A DNA stretch of 64,000 bases from Acidisarcina polymorpha (lineage in GTDB: Bacteria > Acidobacteriota > Terriglobia > Terriglobales > Acidobacteriaceae). Below, piece by piece: positions 1 to 8,983 of the stretch; position 1 is the stretch's first letter, and every line of letters starts with the position of its first letter. The notes under the pieces are model-generated. The model was not told the origin of the DNA and searched no databases. It saw nothing but the letters and a program-made list of their open reading frames with translations. A program made the translations under genes and the position numbers. The stretch lies in assembly GCF_003330725.1 (NCBI RefSeq), contig NZ_CP030842.1, forward strand, positions 44,813 through 108,812, given 5' to 3'.

Positions 1-139
1 CGCTTCAGGGTTTACTCGTGCAAACTCCACTCCATAGCTGCTCACCGAGCGTGTCTGGAGCCACGACGCTCCACTCTCCACCTGAGCCGGAATAACTTAT
101 GGGATGGCATCGTCAACTTAATGGGTGTGAGAAGCTGAG

Positions 140-972
140 GTGGTGAGCAGCGCCGAGCGGTATCATCGTCATCGTTTTCCGATCGAAGTAGTGGAGCACT
201 GCGTCTGGCTGTATTACCGCTTCTGCCTGAGCTACCGCAATATCGAAGAGATGATGGCTGTTCGCGGTGTTCGAGTGACGTATGAGACGGTTCGGGAATG
301 GTGCCGGAAGTTTGGCGCCCTCTATGCGGCGCAGCTTCGAAAGAGTCGCCCTCGCATCGGTTCAAAGTGGTATCTGGATGAAGTCTTCCTCAAAATGAAC
401 GGCGTTCAGCATTATCTATGGCGGGGTGTGGATCAGAACGGCGTCACTATCGACATCCTGGTACAGCCGAAGCGGGATCGCTGGGCCGCACTGCGCTTCT
501 TTCGCAAGCTACTGCACTCCGCAGGAGGTGTTCCCCGCGTCATCGTCACGGACAAACTTCGAAGCTATGCTGCAGCGAAAAAGCTAATCTTCCTGAGATA
601 GAACACCGGCAGAGCCGCTATCTGAACAATCGGTGTGAGAACTCCCATCAGCCCACACGCACACGAGAAAGACAGATGAAACGCTTCCAGAACCCTGAAC
701 AGGCACAACGTTTTCTTTCCAGCTTCGAATCGATCAACGCTCTATTCCGCCTTCGCCGACATTTACTCTCAGCAGCTAGCTATCGACGTCGCCTCACCCA
801 TGCACTTCAACTCTGGCGTGCTACCGTCCTTGCCGTTGTAAGACTCGGCACCCCCACGACAAATAATTCCACAAAGAAGCAACGCAGTATTGTCATACCG
901 ACATCGGTCGCCCAGTCCTCTTCGCAGACGCTGACCGAACGATCTCGATCAAATCTACAACTTTCGTGGTAA
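140..972 (+). pseudogene. IS6-family transposase, frameshifted
   Basis: The frame from 140 encodes an N-terminal IS6/IS240-type DDE transposase and stops at 601. The homologous protein continues in another frame with the family motif HRQSRYLNNRCENSH, then QMKRFQ and RRHLLS. The two pieces meet around 580-600, near the ALILPEIEH-type segment, so one small indel explains the break. The first part carries WYLDEV and VIVTDK (the two Asp positions); the third acidic residue is in the displaced frame. Recognisable homology ends near 840 and the tail to the stop at 972 is probably read-through. No clear terminal repeats were found on either side. The element is inferred to be dead and is a different subtype from the intact IS6 at 5235-6125. 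Confidence 0.8.
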
Positions 973-1298
973 AGACAGTTTTGCGGTTGTCGAATATAAG
1001 TGTGGTCATGCGTTAGCCCTTTGTACCTCGCACGGAACACCAATGGTACGCTAAGTTGCTCTCCAGGTTCGTCAGATTACCGGCAGCGTGACAGATCTCG
1101 CTGCTAGGCCTCACGCGATCACTGCACCAACGATTCACCTGACTCCGCCCTCAACACGGTCGGCATTGTTTGGTCGTTGGGATAGGGACACGAAATGACC
1201 TGCCAATCCTCCCCATCCTTAACCCTAACCTTTGGCGAAAGCAACCAGCAGCCGTTTCCGAAAGATGACGGCACTCCCTCATCCCAAGAGGAGCAACC
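973..1298. other. No gene recognised
   Basis: Intergenic stretch between the broken IS6 transposase and the SBBP gene. No convincing ORF in either direction. A purine-rich GAGGAG lies just before the start at 1299 and serves as the ribosome binding site of that gene. Confidence 0.5.
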
Positions 1299-4200
1299 AT
1301 GAAGAGCTTCCTGCCCGTCGCACTTTCCTTATTGGCCATGAGCCCAATGGTCGTCAATGCTCAAGAACTTAACCCCTCGGTCGCAGCCGCGAACCAGAAC
1401 CTCGCGCCCTCGAAGCTTGTCTCTCCAATGAAGGCCGTGTCGCCCGCGATCACAGCCGCATACGGCAAGCTGCCGCTAAGCTTTGAAGCGAACCAAGGCC
1501 AGAGCGATCCGCAGGTGAAGTTCCTCTCCCGCGGACAAGGCTATTCACTTTTCCTAACCGACACCTCCGCAGTGTTATCGCTTTCGAAGGGCATACCTTC
1601 GCAGCCGAAGACCAGTGCAATGGCCGGCAACGCTGCTCATCAAAGACCCGCCAAGATCAAGACGGATGTCGTGCGCATGGAGCTTGCTGGCGCAGCGCGC
1701 GGCATGCAGGTGAGCGGGGCCGACCCTCTGCCCGGCAAAGCCAACTACTTACTCGGCAAAGACTCATCGCAGTGGCACTCGAATGTGCCCACTTATGCCA
1801 AGGTGAAGTACAGCAACGTCTATCCCGGCATTGACCTGGTTTATTACGGCAACCAGCGGCAGTTGGAGTATGACTTCGTCGTCGCGCCCAATGCCGACCC
1901 GAATCAGGCACGGCTGCACTTCGCCGGAGCCGGCAAACTAAAGCTGAATAGCGGCGGCGACCTTGAAATCATCGTCGAGGACGGCGAAATAGCCTTCCAT
2001 AAACCGGTCATCTATCAGATGAAGGATGGGGAGCGTCAGCCGGTTGAAGGCAGCTTCCAGCTGATGGCGAAGAACAGTGTAGGGTTCCGGTTAGCGAGCT
2101 ATGACCATAGCCGAGAGTTGGTGGTGGATCCGATTTTGGCCTACTCCACCTACTTGGGCGGAACTGGCAATCCGAATCTCGCATACGACTCTGTCGCGGG
2201 CGTTGGTGTAGACGCGGCTGGCAATGCGTACATAGCAGGTTATACGATCTCCACTGACTTCCCGGTGACCACCGGCGCTATTTCTTCTAATCCGGATCAC
2301 CACTCATCGGCCCCACGTGGCTACGTGACTGAGTTCGACCCGACGCTCTCCACTTTGGTCTACTCCACCTACTTTGGTGGGGACCAGACTCACCCAGGTG
2401 GAGGAGACACTTACCCAGCTGCACTCTTTGTAGACGGCAGCGGCGCCGTCTATCTCACCGGCATGACCTATAACTCCCACTTTCCCGCTACCCGCGGACC
2501 TTTCGGGGTCATCAACAGCCAGGAGAATGCATTCGTCACCAAACTGGCCCCGGGCGGGTCGGCGCTGGTGTATTCCTTCCTCATTGCAAGCTCTCTTCCG
2601 GGCCCAACAGCGATCACCGTCGACCGCTACGGAAGCGCATACTTAACCGGAGGCGTCAACGCTTTTTATGATCCGCAAGCGAACGGCACCTACCCGACGC
2701 CCCCCGGAGCTTACCAGGCATCAAGCACAGCCACGGTAGACACCGGCTATGCCTTTGTCACCAAGATAAATCCCGAGGGAACCGCCTTCGACTACTCGAC
2801 TTACCTTGGCGGACCATCGATTCCTGACATCCTCCCCCCTCCGGAAACAACTGGGCTTGCCATCGCCGTTAACGACGCCGGCGAAGCCTATGTGGCTGGA
2901 AGAACGGGCTTCGTGAGTTTCCCCACCACTCCGGGCGCGTTCCAATCGGTCAATAAAACCACTGCAACGTCCGGTGGGTCGAATGGGTTTATTGCCAAGC
3001 TGAATGCTGCCGGTAGCGGACTCATCTATTCGACCTACCTGGGAGGCGCCTCCTCCGCGGGCCCGTACTATGGCGACGAAATCACCTCCATCGCGCTGGA
3101 CCACGAAGGCGAAGCCTATGTCGCCGGTCAAGCGTCATCGCTCGACTTTCCGACGACCGCCGGCGCTTATCAGAGGGACACAAGTGGACCCCAGTTCTAC
3201 GCCGGCTTCATCAGCAAGATGAATCCGACCGGTACTGCTCTGGTGTACTCCACTTACCTAGGGGGAACGACCATCCAGGATGTTGCCCCTCAGCAGGGCA
3301 CGACCATTGCTGGTCTGGCCATCGACGAATCGAAACATGTATTCATAACTGGGGCAACCTCGTCCAATAACTTTCCTGTGACCCCAGATGCCTTTCAGAG
3401 GACGACCAACGTCCTACCGGGCTCCTGGGACGCGAATAACGCGTTCTTCGCCGAGCTAAATGCCACCGGGTCGTCCCTGCTCTACTCCACTTATCTCGGC
3501 GGGCACCCTCCCCCACAGGACGTACCGTCGGGTGACGCTGCAGCCGGCATCGCCCTCGACGGTAGCGGACATGCTTTTATCGTGGGCCTGGCATCTTCCG
3601 TGGACTTCCCCGTCACCTCGAAGGCGCATCAGCAAGAGAATAATGCTGGAGAAACTCTTCACTATGCCGGCCAGGTCAACGATTTTGTAACCAGGTTCGA
3701 TCTCGGGGCAATGCCAGCCGCTTCCGCGACTCTCACCGGGGTCTACGTCGACGACGGTAGCTTTCAATACGAAGGAGGGCTGCCCCTGACGTTCACTGCC
3801 GTGGTTAGGCCCTACGATGGGTACAGTATTCCGACCGGAACGGTAGACTTCATGGTCGATGGGGTGATGGTGAAGAGCGTTCCGCTAGGATTTGGCGGCT
3901 TTGCCGTGTACAACGAAAATGACCTGAGCCTAGTTACCCATATCGTCACAGCGAGATATGAGGGAAGCGCCCTGAATGACCCATCCACTAGCGATCTCAC
4001 GACAGTGAGTGTCGATGGCGGCGCGGCGCCCCCCACCTATCCTCAGCCTGGAGGCACCTACAACCGCCCGGTAAAGGTGGCAATTGAAAGCGCCACTTCG
4101 GAGGCCACTATCCACTACACAACCGACGGAACCTTTCCGACCGTGGCCTCGGCGAAGTACGTCGGGCCGATCACCATCTCCGCCACCAGGACTGTTCACG

Positions 4201-4556
4201 CTATTGCGGTGAAGAGCGGTTTCACCAGCGCGTCTACGGCCGCGATCTATACCATCGTTCCGTCCGCCATCCCCACCAAGACTGCAATTACCTCTGATGT
4301 GAACCCGTCTGCGTTCAACGAAAGGGTGACGTTTACTGCTAGGGTGACCGCATCTTCCGGAGCGACCCCGACGGGTACGGTGATGTTCAAGGATGGCAGC
4401 CAACTGCTGGGCACGGCCCCACTGGTTAAGGGGGTAGCCAAATTCACCATCCCCACTTCCCTCACGTTATACGGACACACCATCTCGGCGCTCTATACCG
4501 GGAGCGCCACCAATGTCGAAAGCGGAGCGAGCCTCACCCAGGTAGTTGTTCCGTGA
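1299..4556 (+). CDS. Secreted SBBP beta-propeller protein with Ig-like and chitobiase-type C-terminal domains
   Basis: A 1085-residue secreted protein. Residues 1-22 form a signal peptide ending at VNA-QE. A conserved N-terminal region, about 50-285 (LPLSFEANQGQ, NYLLGKD, YPGIDLVYYG), is typical of acidobacterial SBBP proteins. It is followed by repeated units with YSTYLGG or YSTYFGG cores (six clear, one degenerate), each ending in DFPVT-like motifs; these are the SBBP repeats that build a beta-propeller. Ig-like modules with PTGTVDF and PTGTVMF follow, with a chitobiase/hexosaminidase C-terminal-type module (IHYTTDGTFPT) between them. The start is supported by GAGGAG seven bases upstream. 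Exact role is unknown; extracellular adhesion or polymer binding is an inference. A structured repeat begins five bases after the stop. Confidence 0.9.
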   Translation: MKSFLPVALSLLAMSPMVVNAQELNPSVAAANQNLAPSKLVSPMKAVSPAITAAYGKLPLSFEANQGQSDPQVKFLSRGQGYSLFLTDTSAVLSLSKGIPSQPKTSAMAGNAAHQRPAKIKTDVVRMELAGAARGMQVSGADPLPGKANYLLGKDSSQWHSNVPTYAKVKYSNVYPGIDLVYYGNQRQLEYDFVVAPNADPNQARLHFAGAGKLKLNSGGDLEIIVEDGEIAFHKPVIYQMKDGERQPVEGSFQLMAKNSVGFRLASYDHSRELVVDPILAYSTYLGGTGNPNLAYDSVAGVGVDAAGNAYIAGYTISTDFPVTTGAISSNPDHHSSAPRGYVTEFDPTLSTLVYSTYFGGDQTHPGGGDTYPAALFVDGSGAVYLTGMTYNSHFPATRGPFGVINSQENAFVTKLAPGGSALVYSFLIASSLPGPTAITVDRYGSAYLTGGVNAFYDPQANGTYPTPPGAYQASSTATVDTGYAFVTKINPEGTAFDYSTYLGGPSIPDILPPPETTGLAIAVNDAGEAYVAGRTGFVSFPTTPGAFQSVNKTTATSGGSNGFIAKLNAAGSGLIYSTYLGGASSAGPYYGDEITSIALDHEGEAYVAGQASSLDFPTTAGAYQRDTSGPQFYAGFISKMNPTGTALVYSTYLGGTTIQDVAPQQGTTIAGLAIDESKHVFITGATSSNNFPVTPDAFQRTTNVLPGSWDANNAFFAELNATGSSLLYSTYLGGHPPPQDVPSGDAAAGIALDGSGHAFIVGLASSVDFPVTSKAHQQENNAGETLHYAGQVNDFVTRFDLGAMPAASATLTGVYVDDGSFQYEGGLPLTFTAVVRPYDGYSIPTGTVDFMVDGVMVKSVPLGFGGFAVYNENDLSLVTHIVTARYEGSALNDPSTSDLTTVSVDGGAAPPTYPQPGGTYNRPVKVAIESATSEATIHYTTDGTFPTVASAKYVGPITISATRTVHAIAVKSGFTSASTAAIYTIVPSAIPTKTAITSDVNPSAFNERVTFTARVTASSGATPTGTVMFKDGSQLLGTAPLVKGVAKFTIPTSLTLYGHTISALYTGSATNVESGASLTQVVVP

Positions 4557-4561
4557 CCCGT

Positions 4562-4677
4562 CGGAGGAAAAGATGGCGATGGAACCGCCTTGGAAAACGC
4601 TGCGCGTTTCCCACTTTCCCTCCGCACGGCTGCGGCTGGGTTTTCTCTGAAAAGAGATCCGTCTTCAAGCCTGTTGC
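4562..4677 (+). repeat. Structured repeat, copy A
   Basis: A 116 bp unit almost identical to 37111-37226 on the other strand. The outer stem is GGAGGAAAAG (4563-4572) with CTTTCCCTCC (4614-4623), containing one A.C mismatch. Inside are a short GGCG/CGCC hairpin and a second hairpin, GGAAAACGC-TGC-GCGTTTCCC (4592-4612), again with an A.C mismatch at its third pair. A GGCTGCGGCTGGGTTTTCTC tail follows. The similarity to copy B stops sharply at both ends although the flanks are unrelated, so the unit is a discrete mobile or repeated element. It begins five bases after the stop codon of the SBBP gene and truncates the HNH fragment next to it. Confidence 0.8.
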
Positions 4678-4842
4678 CCGGCGCCCGTCCCGATCCAGAA
4701 CCACTTCGCGCAACCCGCCGTAATACTCTTCGTCCTGGCGTTTCATCGAGTAGCATGACGAGCATAGTCCGAGAGCGAGGATCTCCGAGCGCCCACATGG
4801 ACAGAAGATTCCTCGCTGTTTCATGGGCCGCTTATGCTTCAT
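4678..4842 (-). pseudogene. HNH endonuclease, N-terminal fragment
   Basis: Reads on the minus strand from ATG at 4842. It matches the N-terminal zinc-binding part of the HNH protein encoded at 50777-51293: FCPCGRSEILALGLCSSCY followed by GGLREVVLDRDGR. The catalytic HNH half is absent because homology stops where the 116 bp repeat begins. Its ATG overlaps the stop of the preceding resolvase gene as ATGA, so the two were probably translated together. Not functional as it stands. Confidence 0.65.
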
Positions 4843-5234
4843 GCTTCCCTGCCCCGACCGAAGTACATATAGACCGTGTTTCTTGACACTCCCAGCTCTT
4901 TCGCGAGCTTCGTCTTCGACTCGCCCGCCGAGATTCGGTGGAGAAGAACGGTGGCCTGTGCCGCCGTCAGGATCCTCTTGCGGCCATGGTAAGCACCTCG
5001 TTTCTTTGCGAGGACGATCCCCTCTCTCTGGCGCTCCTTGATCAGCTCCCTTTCAAACTCCGCAATCGCGCCCATCACGCTCAGGAGCAGGTTCGCCATC
5101 GGGGAGTCTTCCCCCGTGAATGTCAGGCTCTCCTTCACAAAGCAAACCTTGACGCCCTTGGCGGTTAGCTTTTTCACAAGCAGCCGCAGATCATCAAGGT
5201 TCCGAGCAAGCCTGTCCATCGAGTGACAGAAAAC
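4839..5234 (-). pseudogene. Serine recombinase (resolvase/invertase), N-terminus cut by IS6
   Basis: The reading frame continues on the minus strand from the IS6 edge at 5234 through AVFCHSMDRLARNLDDLR to a stop at 4839. Family features present are the conserved DRLARN segment, the long helix region (NLLLSVMGAIAEFERELIKER), GRKR, and a C-terminal Hin-type helix-turn-helix (TKLAKELGVSRNTVYMYF). The catalytic serine region (YARVS), normally some 60 residues upstream, is missing; the IS6 element occupies that position and no N-terminal part was recognised beyond 6125. An internal ATG at 5219 could start a truncated product without the active-site serine. Its stop overlaps the start of the downstream HNH fragment. 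Confidence 0.85.
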
Positions 5235-6125
5235 GGCTCTTTTGCAAGATTGAAGTCATGGGCGGAAAGAGTCTGAGGCGTTTTCACATCCGTAGGTCAA
5301 GCAGTTTGAACTAGAAGTCTTTCATCGATGAGCGCTACCGCCTCTGCAAGAGCACAAGGGCCAATGCCGAAAGCGCGTTCGACGATGCGTGCCTCACCCA
5401 AGATGTCACGCGTGAGATTGAAGACTGCCGCCTGACCCTTCCGTAAAGCACGCATCACCTCAAAACCTTTGATCGTCGCATAGGCAGTCTTCAGCGTCTT
5501 GAAGCCCCGCACTGGACGGATGAGTTGTTTCAGCTTGCCATGATCGGCCTCGATGACGTTGTTCAAGTACTTGACCTGTCGATGCATCGTTGTCTGGGGA
5601 CATTTGCCTTCGGCCTTCAGTTCTGCAATCGCAATACCATAGGCCGGCGCTTTATCCGTGTTGATGACCTCCGGCTTCTCCAAGCCCTTCAAGCTGCGTA
5701 ATGCCTTGCCAAGGAAGCGTTTTGCCGCTTGGGCGTTCCGTGTTGGGGAGAGATAGAAGTCGATCGTCTCCCCATGCTTGCCGAGCGCCCGGTATAGGTA
5801 GGTCCATCGACCGCGAACTTTTACGTACGTTTCGTCGACTCGCCAGCTCGTCGATTGCGGGCGTCGCCACTGCCAGCGCAGCCGCTTCTCCATCTCAGGC
5901 GCATATCTTTGAACCCAGCGGTAGATCGTGGAATGATCAACGCTCACGCCGCGTTCGCCCATCATCTGCTTGATATCCCGATAACTGATGCCATAGCGAC
6001 AGTACCAACGCACCGCCCAAAGGATGACCGCTCCTTCAAATTGACGCCATTTGAAATCTGACATGTCTCGCTCCGCTCGCCTTCAGCTCATTCTCACGAC
6101 ACATCCCCAACTTTGCAACAGAGCC
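5235..6125. mobile_element. IS6-family insertion sequence, complete
   Basis: An 891 bp element. The left end reads GGCTCTTTTGCAAGATTG (5235 onward) and the right end, on the complementary strand, GGCTCTGTTGCAAAGTTG (ending at 6125), matching the usual IS6 terminal repeats. It holds one intact transposase gene. The eight flanking bases on each side are not the same, so no target duplication is visible; this fits insertion followed by deletion or cointegrate resolution, and fits the loss of the resolvase N-terminus. Confidence 0.88.
5297..6064 (-). CDS. IS6-family DDE transposase
   Basis: A 255-residue full-length IS6 transposase. It starts MSDFKWRQF and has the family N-terminal helix-turn-helix (YGISYRDIKQMMGERGV, VDHSTIYRWVQRY). 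The catalytic triad is visible as RVDETYVKV (D), VINTDKAPAY (D) and NVIEADHGKLKQ (E), followed by the conserved RPVRGFKTLKTAYATIKGFE. IS6 enzymes move by replicative transposition, producing cointegrates. It is the only IS6 copy in the window with an unbroken gene. Confidence 0.95.
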   Translation of the reverse strand: MSDFKWRQFEGAVILWAVRWYCRYGISYRDIKQMMGERGVSVDHSTIYRWVQRYAPEMEKRLRWQWRRPQSTSWRVDETYVKVRGRWTYLYRALGKHGETIDFYLSPTRNAQAAKRFLGKALRSLKGLEKPEVINTDKAPAYGIAIAELKAEGKCPQTTMHRQVKYLNNVIEADHGKLKQLIRPVRGFKTLKTAYATIKGFEVMRALRKGQAAVFNLTRDILGEARIVERAFGIGPCALAEAVALIDERLLVQTA

Positions 6126-6403
6126 CATGGAACTCCGCGATCTCCTTTCAGACGCTGAATACTTAGGTCGCAACAAGAATCCACGCCAAAGCGCGAATCC
6201 GCTACGCTACGTCGCGTCGCCGGGTCTTAACGGAAACTCGAGGTGATTTGCAAGAGCTTGTAAACCTAACGGTGGAGTTCTGTGGCACCGATAGTGGCCG
6301 GAGGATGAAGGATTTGGCGCACGCGAGCTGAGGCTCGTCCTCATCGGAGGCGATTACAGATGGGCTGGCGCGAGCTCTCGATGTCGATCCCTCATAGCCG
6401 CCG

Positions 6404-7419
6404 CTACTCCGGCACTAGTGGGAATTGACACAACAGCTGCACTCCGGCACAATAACTGCAATTTCGTCCTGCTTGTTTGGCGTCATACATCGCTTGGTCA
6501 GCCGTGGCCAGCCAATGTTGTACAGAAACCGTTTGAGGATTAAGGGGGCGATCCCAAAGCTAGCGGTGACCTGAATGAACGGATCGTGTTGAACTGGAAC
6601 GGACTGGAGGTGCAAGCGCAAACGCTCCGCCGTTTCACCCGCCTGTGTGATGCTTGTTTCCTGCAGGAGGATCCCGAATTCTTCGCCTCCTAATCTGCCC
6701 AAGATGTCACCATGTCTTAGCTGGCTTGCGAGCTCTCGAGAGGCGGTTTGGAGAACGAGATCACCCGTCGGGTGGCCATAAACGTCATTCACTCGCTTGA
6801 AGTCATCGAGGTCTAACAAGAGGAGGGCAGCGGGACGTCCCCATCGCCTGTATCTCGATAGAATTTTCTCCATTTCGAGCGTAAAGCCCCGCCGCGTTAC
6901 TGCCCCGGTGAGGTGATCTGTCTCGGCGATCCGCCGCAATTCGAGTTCATTCCCTGCAAGAGTTGCGAAGCTCTTCAGGATTTCGATCTCATTCGGGCTA
7001 TAGCTTCGAGGAACGACGTCTATGACGCAGAGTGAACCTACGTTATAGCCGTCGGGGGTCGATAGAGGAAAACCAAGGTAGCTCCGAATGAAAGGGTCAC
7101 CGGTTACGAGAGGGTTTGCTAGAAAGCGCGTATCCAGCTTTGCATCCGGAACACACAAAGGCTCTCGTTCCATGATTGTGTGAGTGCAAAAGGATTCATC
7201 ACGCCGGGTTTCAGAAACCGATAGACCTACACAGGACTTGAACCACTGTCTGTCGGCGTCAATAAGCGACACGTTGCATATTGGGACTTTCAACACCCTT
7301 TTGACTAGGGCCGTGATACGGTCGAAGGCAGGCTCTCTCGGAGTGTCCAGAACCTCATAGCGGCGAAGGGCTGCGAGCCGTCCTGCTTCGTCTTGTAGTT
7401 TCGCCTCCGCCGAGCTCAC
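6404..7419 (-). pseudogene. GAF-GGDEF diguanylate cyclase with a one-base frameshift
   Basis: Starts at 7419 (MSSAEAKLQDEAGR). An N-terminal GAF domain, residues about 15-160 (PICNVSLIDADRQWFKSCVG), is followed by a GGDEF domain from about 168. Motifs present are DHLTGAVTRRGF, LLDLDDFKRVND and the active-site GGEEF. After SFGIAPL the open frame goes off into unrelated residues to a stop at 6415. A neighbouring frame encodes the expected ending (VQHWLATADQAMYDAKQAGR) and stops at 6404, so a single-base deletion near 6540 is the likely cause. The catalytic loop is intact but the last helices are displaced, so activity is doubtful. A sequencing error is the main alternative. Such proteins make cyclic di-GMP in response to a ligand on the GAF domain. 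Confidence 0.85.
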
Positions 7420-7561
7420 GTTGTCATCCTCTTGTTGTGCAAATGTTCGATCTTGTTCGATTCGATCGATGACCGCTATACGAGCTTTATGCGCTCAGGA
7501 GGGCTGCATGAACAGCCACAAATTCGCACCTACTCTCATAGTTCTTTCTGGCAATAGGGAT

Positions 7562-8899
7562 CTAACCCACGAAGCCGAGATTGGCTTTGGGGAAATTGCC
7601 AATGTTGGGAAAGATGTTGGCTAGCTCAGCGGCCGGTACGCCGAACCAGGAAGCCAGTGTGGCGGCGTACTGCACGGAGGCCGTGGTGGGGACCCACCGT
7701 CCGTTGCTGCCGGAGTCGTCCGGGCCGCCGAGAGCTAGCGTGGGCATGGTTCCGTAGACCTTTCCGCCTTTCACAGCGCCGCCAAGCACGAAGAGATTGC
7801 TTCCCCAGGCGTGATCGCTGCCGTTATTTCCATTGGGTTGATAGGCGCGGTTGAAGTCCGACATGGTGAACGTCGTCACTTGGTTCGCCACTCCCAGTTC
7901 CTGGGTGGCCGCGTAGAAAGCTCCGATCGCTGGGCTGATCATGGCGAGCAGGCTGCTCTGGACGGAGAGCTGGGCGGCATGGGTGTCAAAGTTGCCTACA
8001 CCGGCAAAGAAGATCTGCCGGTTGATGCCCAGTGACGGTCCGATCTTAATCATCTGCGCAATCTGTTGAAGCTGCGATCCGAGCGCTCCGTCGTTCGGAA
8101 ATTTCGTCTGGAGAGTAACCGATTGCAGGGCAGTGGCCAGAATGCCGTCATATTTGTAGGCATTGGCGGTGATGTCGTTGTCGGCCTGGACGAGCGAAAC
8201 GCCGCTCTCAAAGGTGAGGATCTGTTGGGCTGTCGCCTGCCTGCTTTGGCAGGTCGATGACGACTCCGAGCACTTACCCGCTTGGACGCTTCCCGGAATG
8301 ACCGCCACCGGCGAAGTGGATGCGCCATCGCAGAACAACGTGTCCCCGTCACAGGAGGTGACCATCGGAACTTGCCCATTCGGATTGTAGATGGGGGTCA
8401 TGTAGTCGGCGATGCGGCCGGCCCAGCCGGTGGGCGTCGCCCCCGACTGAGGATAGTTCTGCCACTGCAATTGCTGGTCGGGATGCGAGAACAGGCTGCT
8501 CGGGGCAAGCGACTGTGAGGCCAGGTATTGGGCGCGGGTCAGCGGCTGCACCAGGGTGCCGACGTTGGCTACGATCGCGGCCTTTCCGTTATTGAAGAGC
8601 GACTGGATATCGGGCAGATTCGGATTGAGGGCGTAGTTCGGCAGGGGCGTCAGCGGCAGCAGCGTGTTCTGGGCAAGCGCCAGGGGGCCGCGAATTTTCG
8701 CATAGCTGGCATAGTCGGCGGTGTCGAAGGGGATGATGGTATTGTTGGCGTCATTTCCCCCGAACAGGAAGATGCAGACGAGCGCCTTGTAGTCGGAGGA
8801 GCCTTGAGCGAAAGCGTTCATCATGCCGAAGGGACGTAAGCCGGCGGCGTGTCCGGCGGCTGCTAACGATGCGGTGCGAATAAAGCTGCGACGATTCAT
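7562..8899 (-). CDS. DUF1501 family secreted protein (Tat substrate)
   Basis: A 445-residue protein starting at 8899, chosen because MNRRSFIRTASLAAAG is a twin-arginine signal peptide and AGAGAGGA lies just upstream; the open frame itself extends further to 8962. The mature part has the DUF1501 hallmarks LVCIFLFGGNDANNTIIP near the start and the FTMSDFNRAYQPNGNNGSDH region toward the end, a sulfatase-like fold. It follows the DUF1800 gene by 84 bases on the same strand. DUF1800 and DUF1501 genes are commonly paired in Planctomycetes and Acidobacteria and exported together; the biochemical role is not established. A decayed copy of its 3' third lies at 25960-26293. Confidence 0.9.
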   Translation of the reverse strand: MNRRSFIRTASLAAAGHAAGLRPFGMMNAFAQGSSDYKALVCIFLFGGNDANNTIIPFDTADYASYAKIRGPLALAQNTLLPLTPLPNYALNPNLPDIQSLFNNGKAAIVANVGTLVQPLTRAQYLASQSLAPSSLFSHPDQQLQWQNYPQSGATPTGWAGRIADYMTPIYNPNGQVPMVTSCDGDTLFCDGASTSPVAVIPGSVQAGKCSESSSTCQSRQATAQQILTFESGVSLVQADNDITANAYKYDGILATALQSVTLQTKFPNDGALGSQLQQIAQMIKIGPSLGINRQIFFAGVGNFDTHAAQLSVQSSLLAMISPAIGAFYAATQELGVANQVTTFTMSDFNRAYQPNGNNGSDHAWGSNLFVLGGAVKGGKVYGTMPTLALGGPDDSGSNGRWVPTTASVQYAATLASWFGVPAAELANIFPNIGNFPKANLGFVG

Positions 8900-8983
8900 G
8901 GTCGTAATTCCTCTCTGGATGAAGCACAATTCGGACTGCTGCTGCCCGGCCGTGGAAGGCACGAGCAGCAGGACTGATGCGGG

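Noticed and set aside
42..365. ORFs at the left edge on the minus strand
   Set aside because: Antisense to the IS6 transposase pseudogene.
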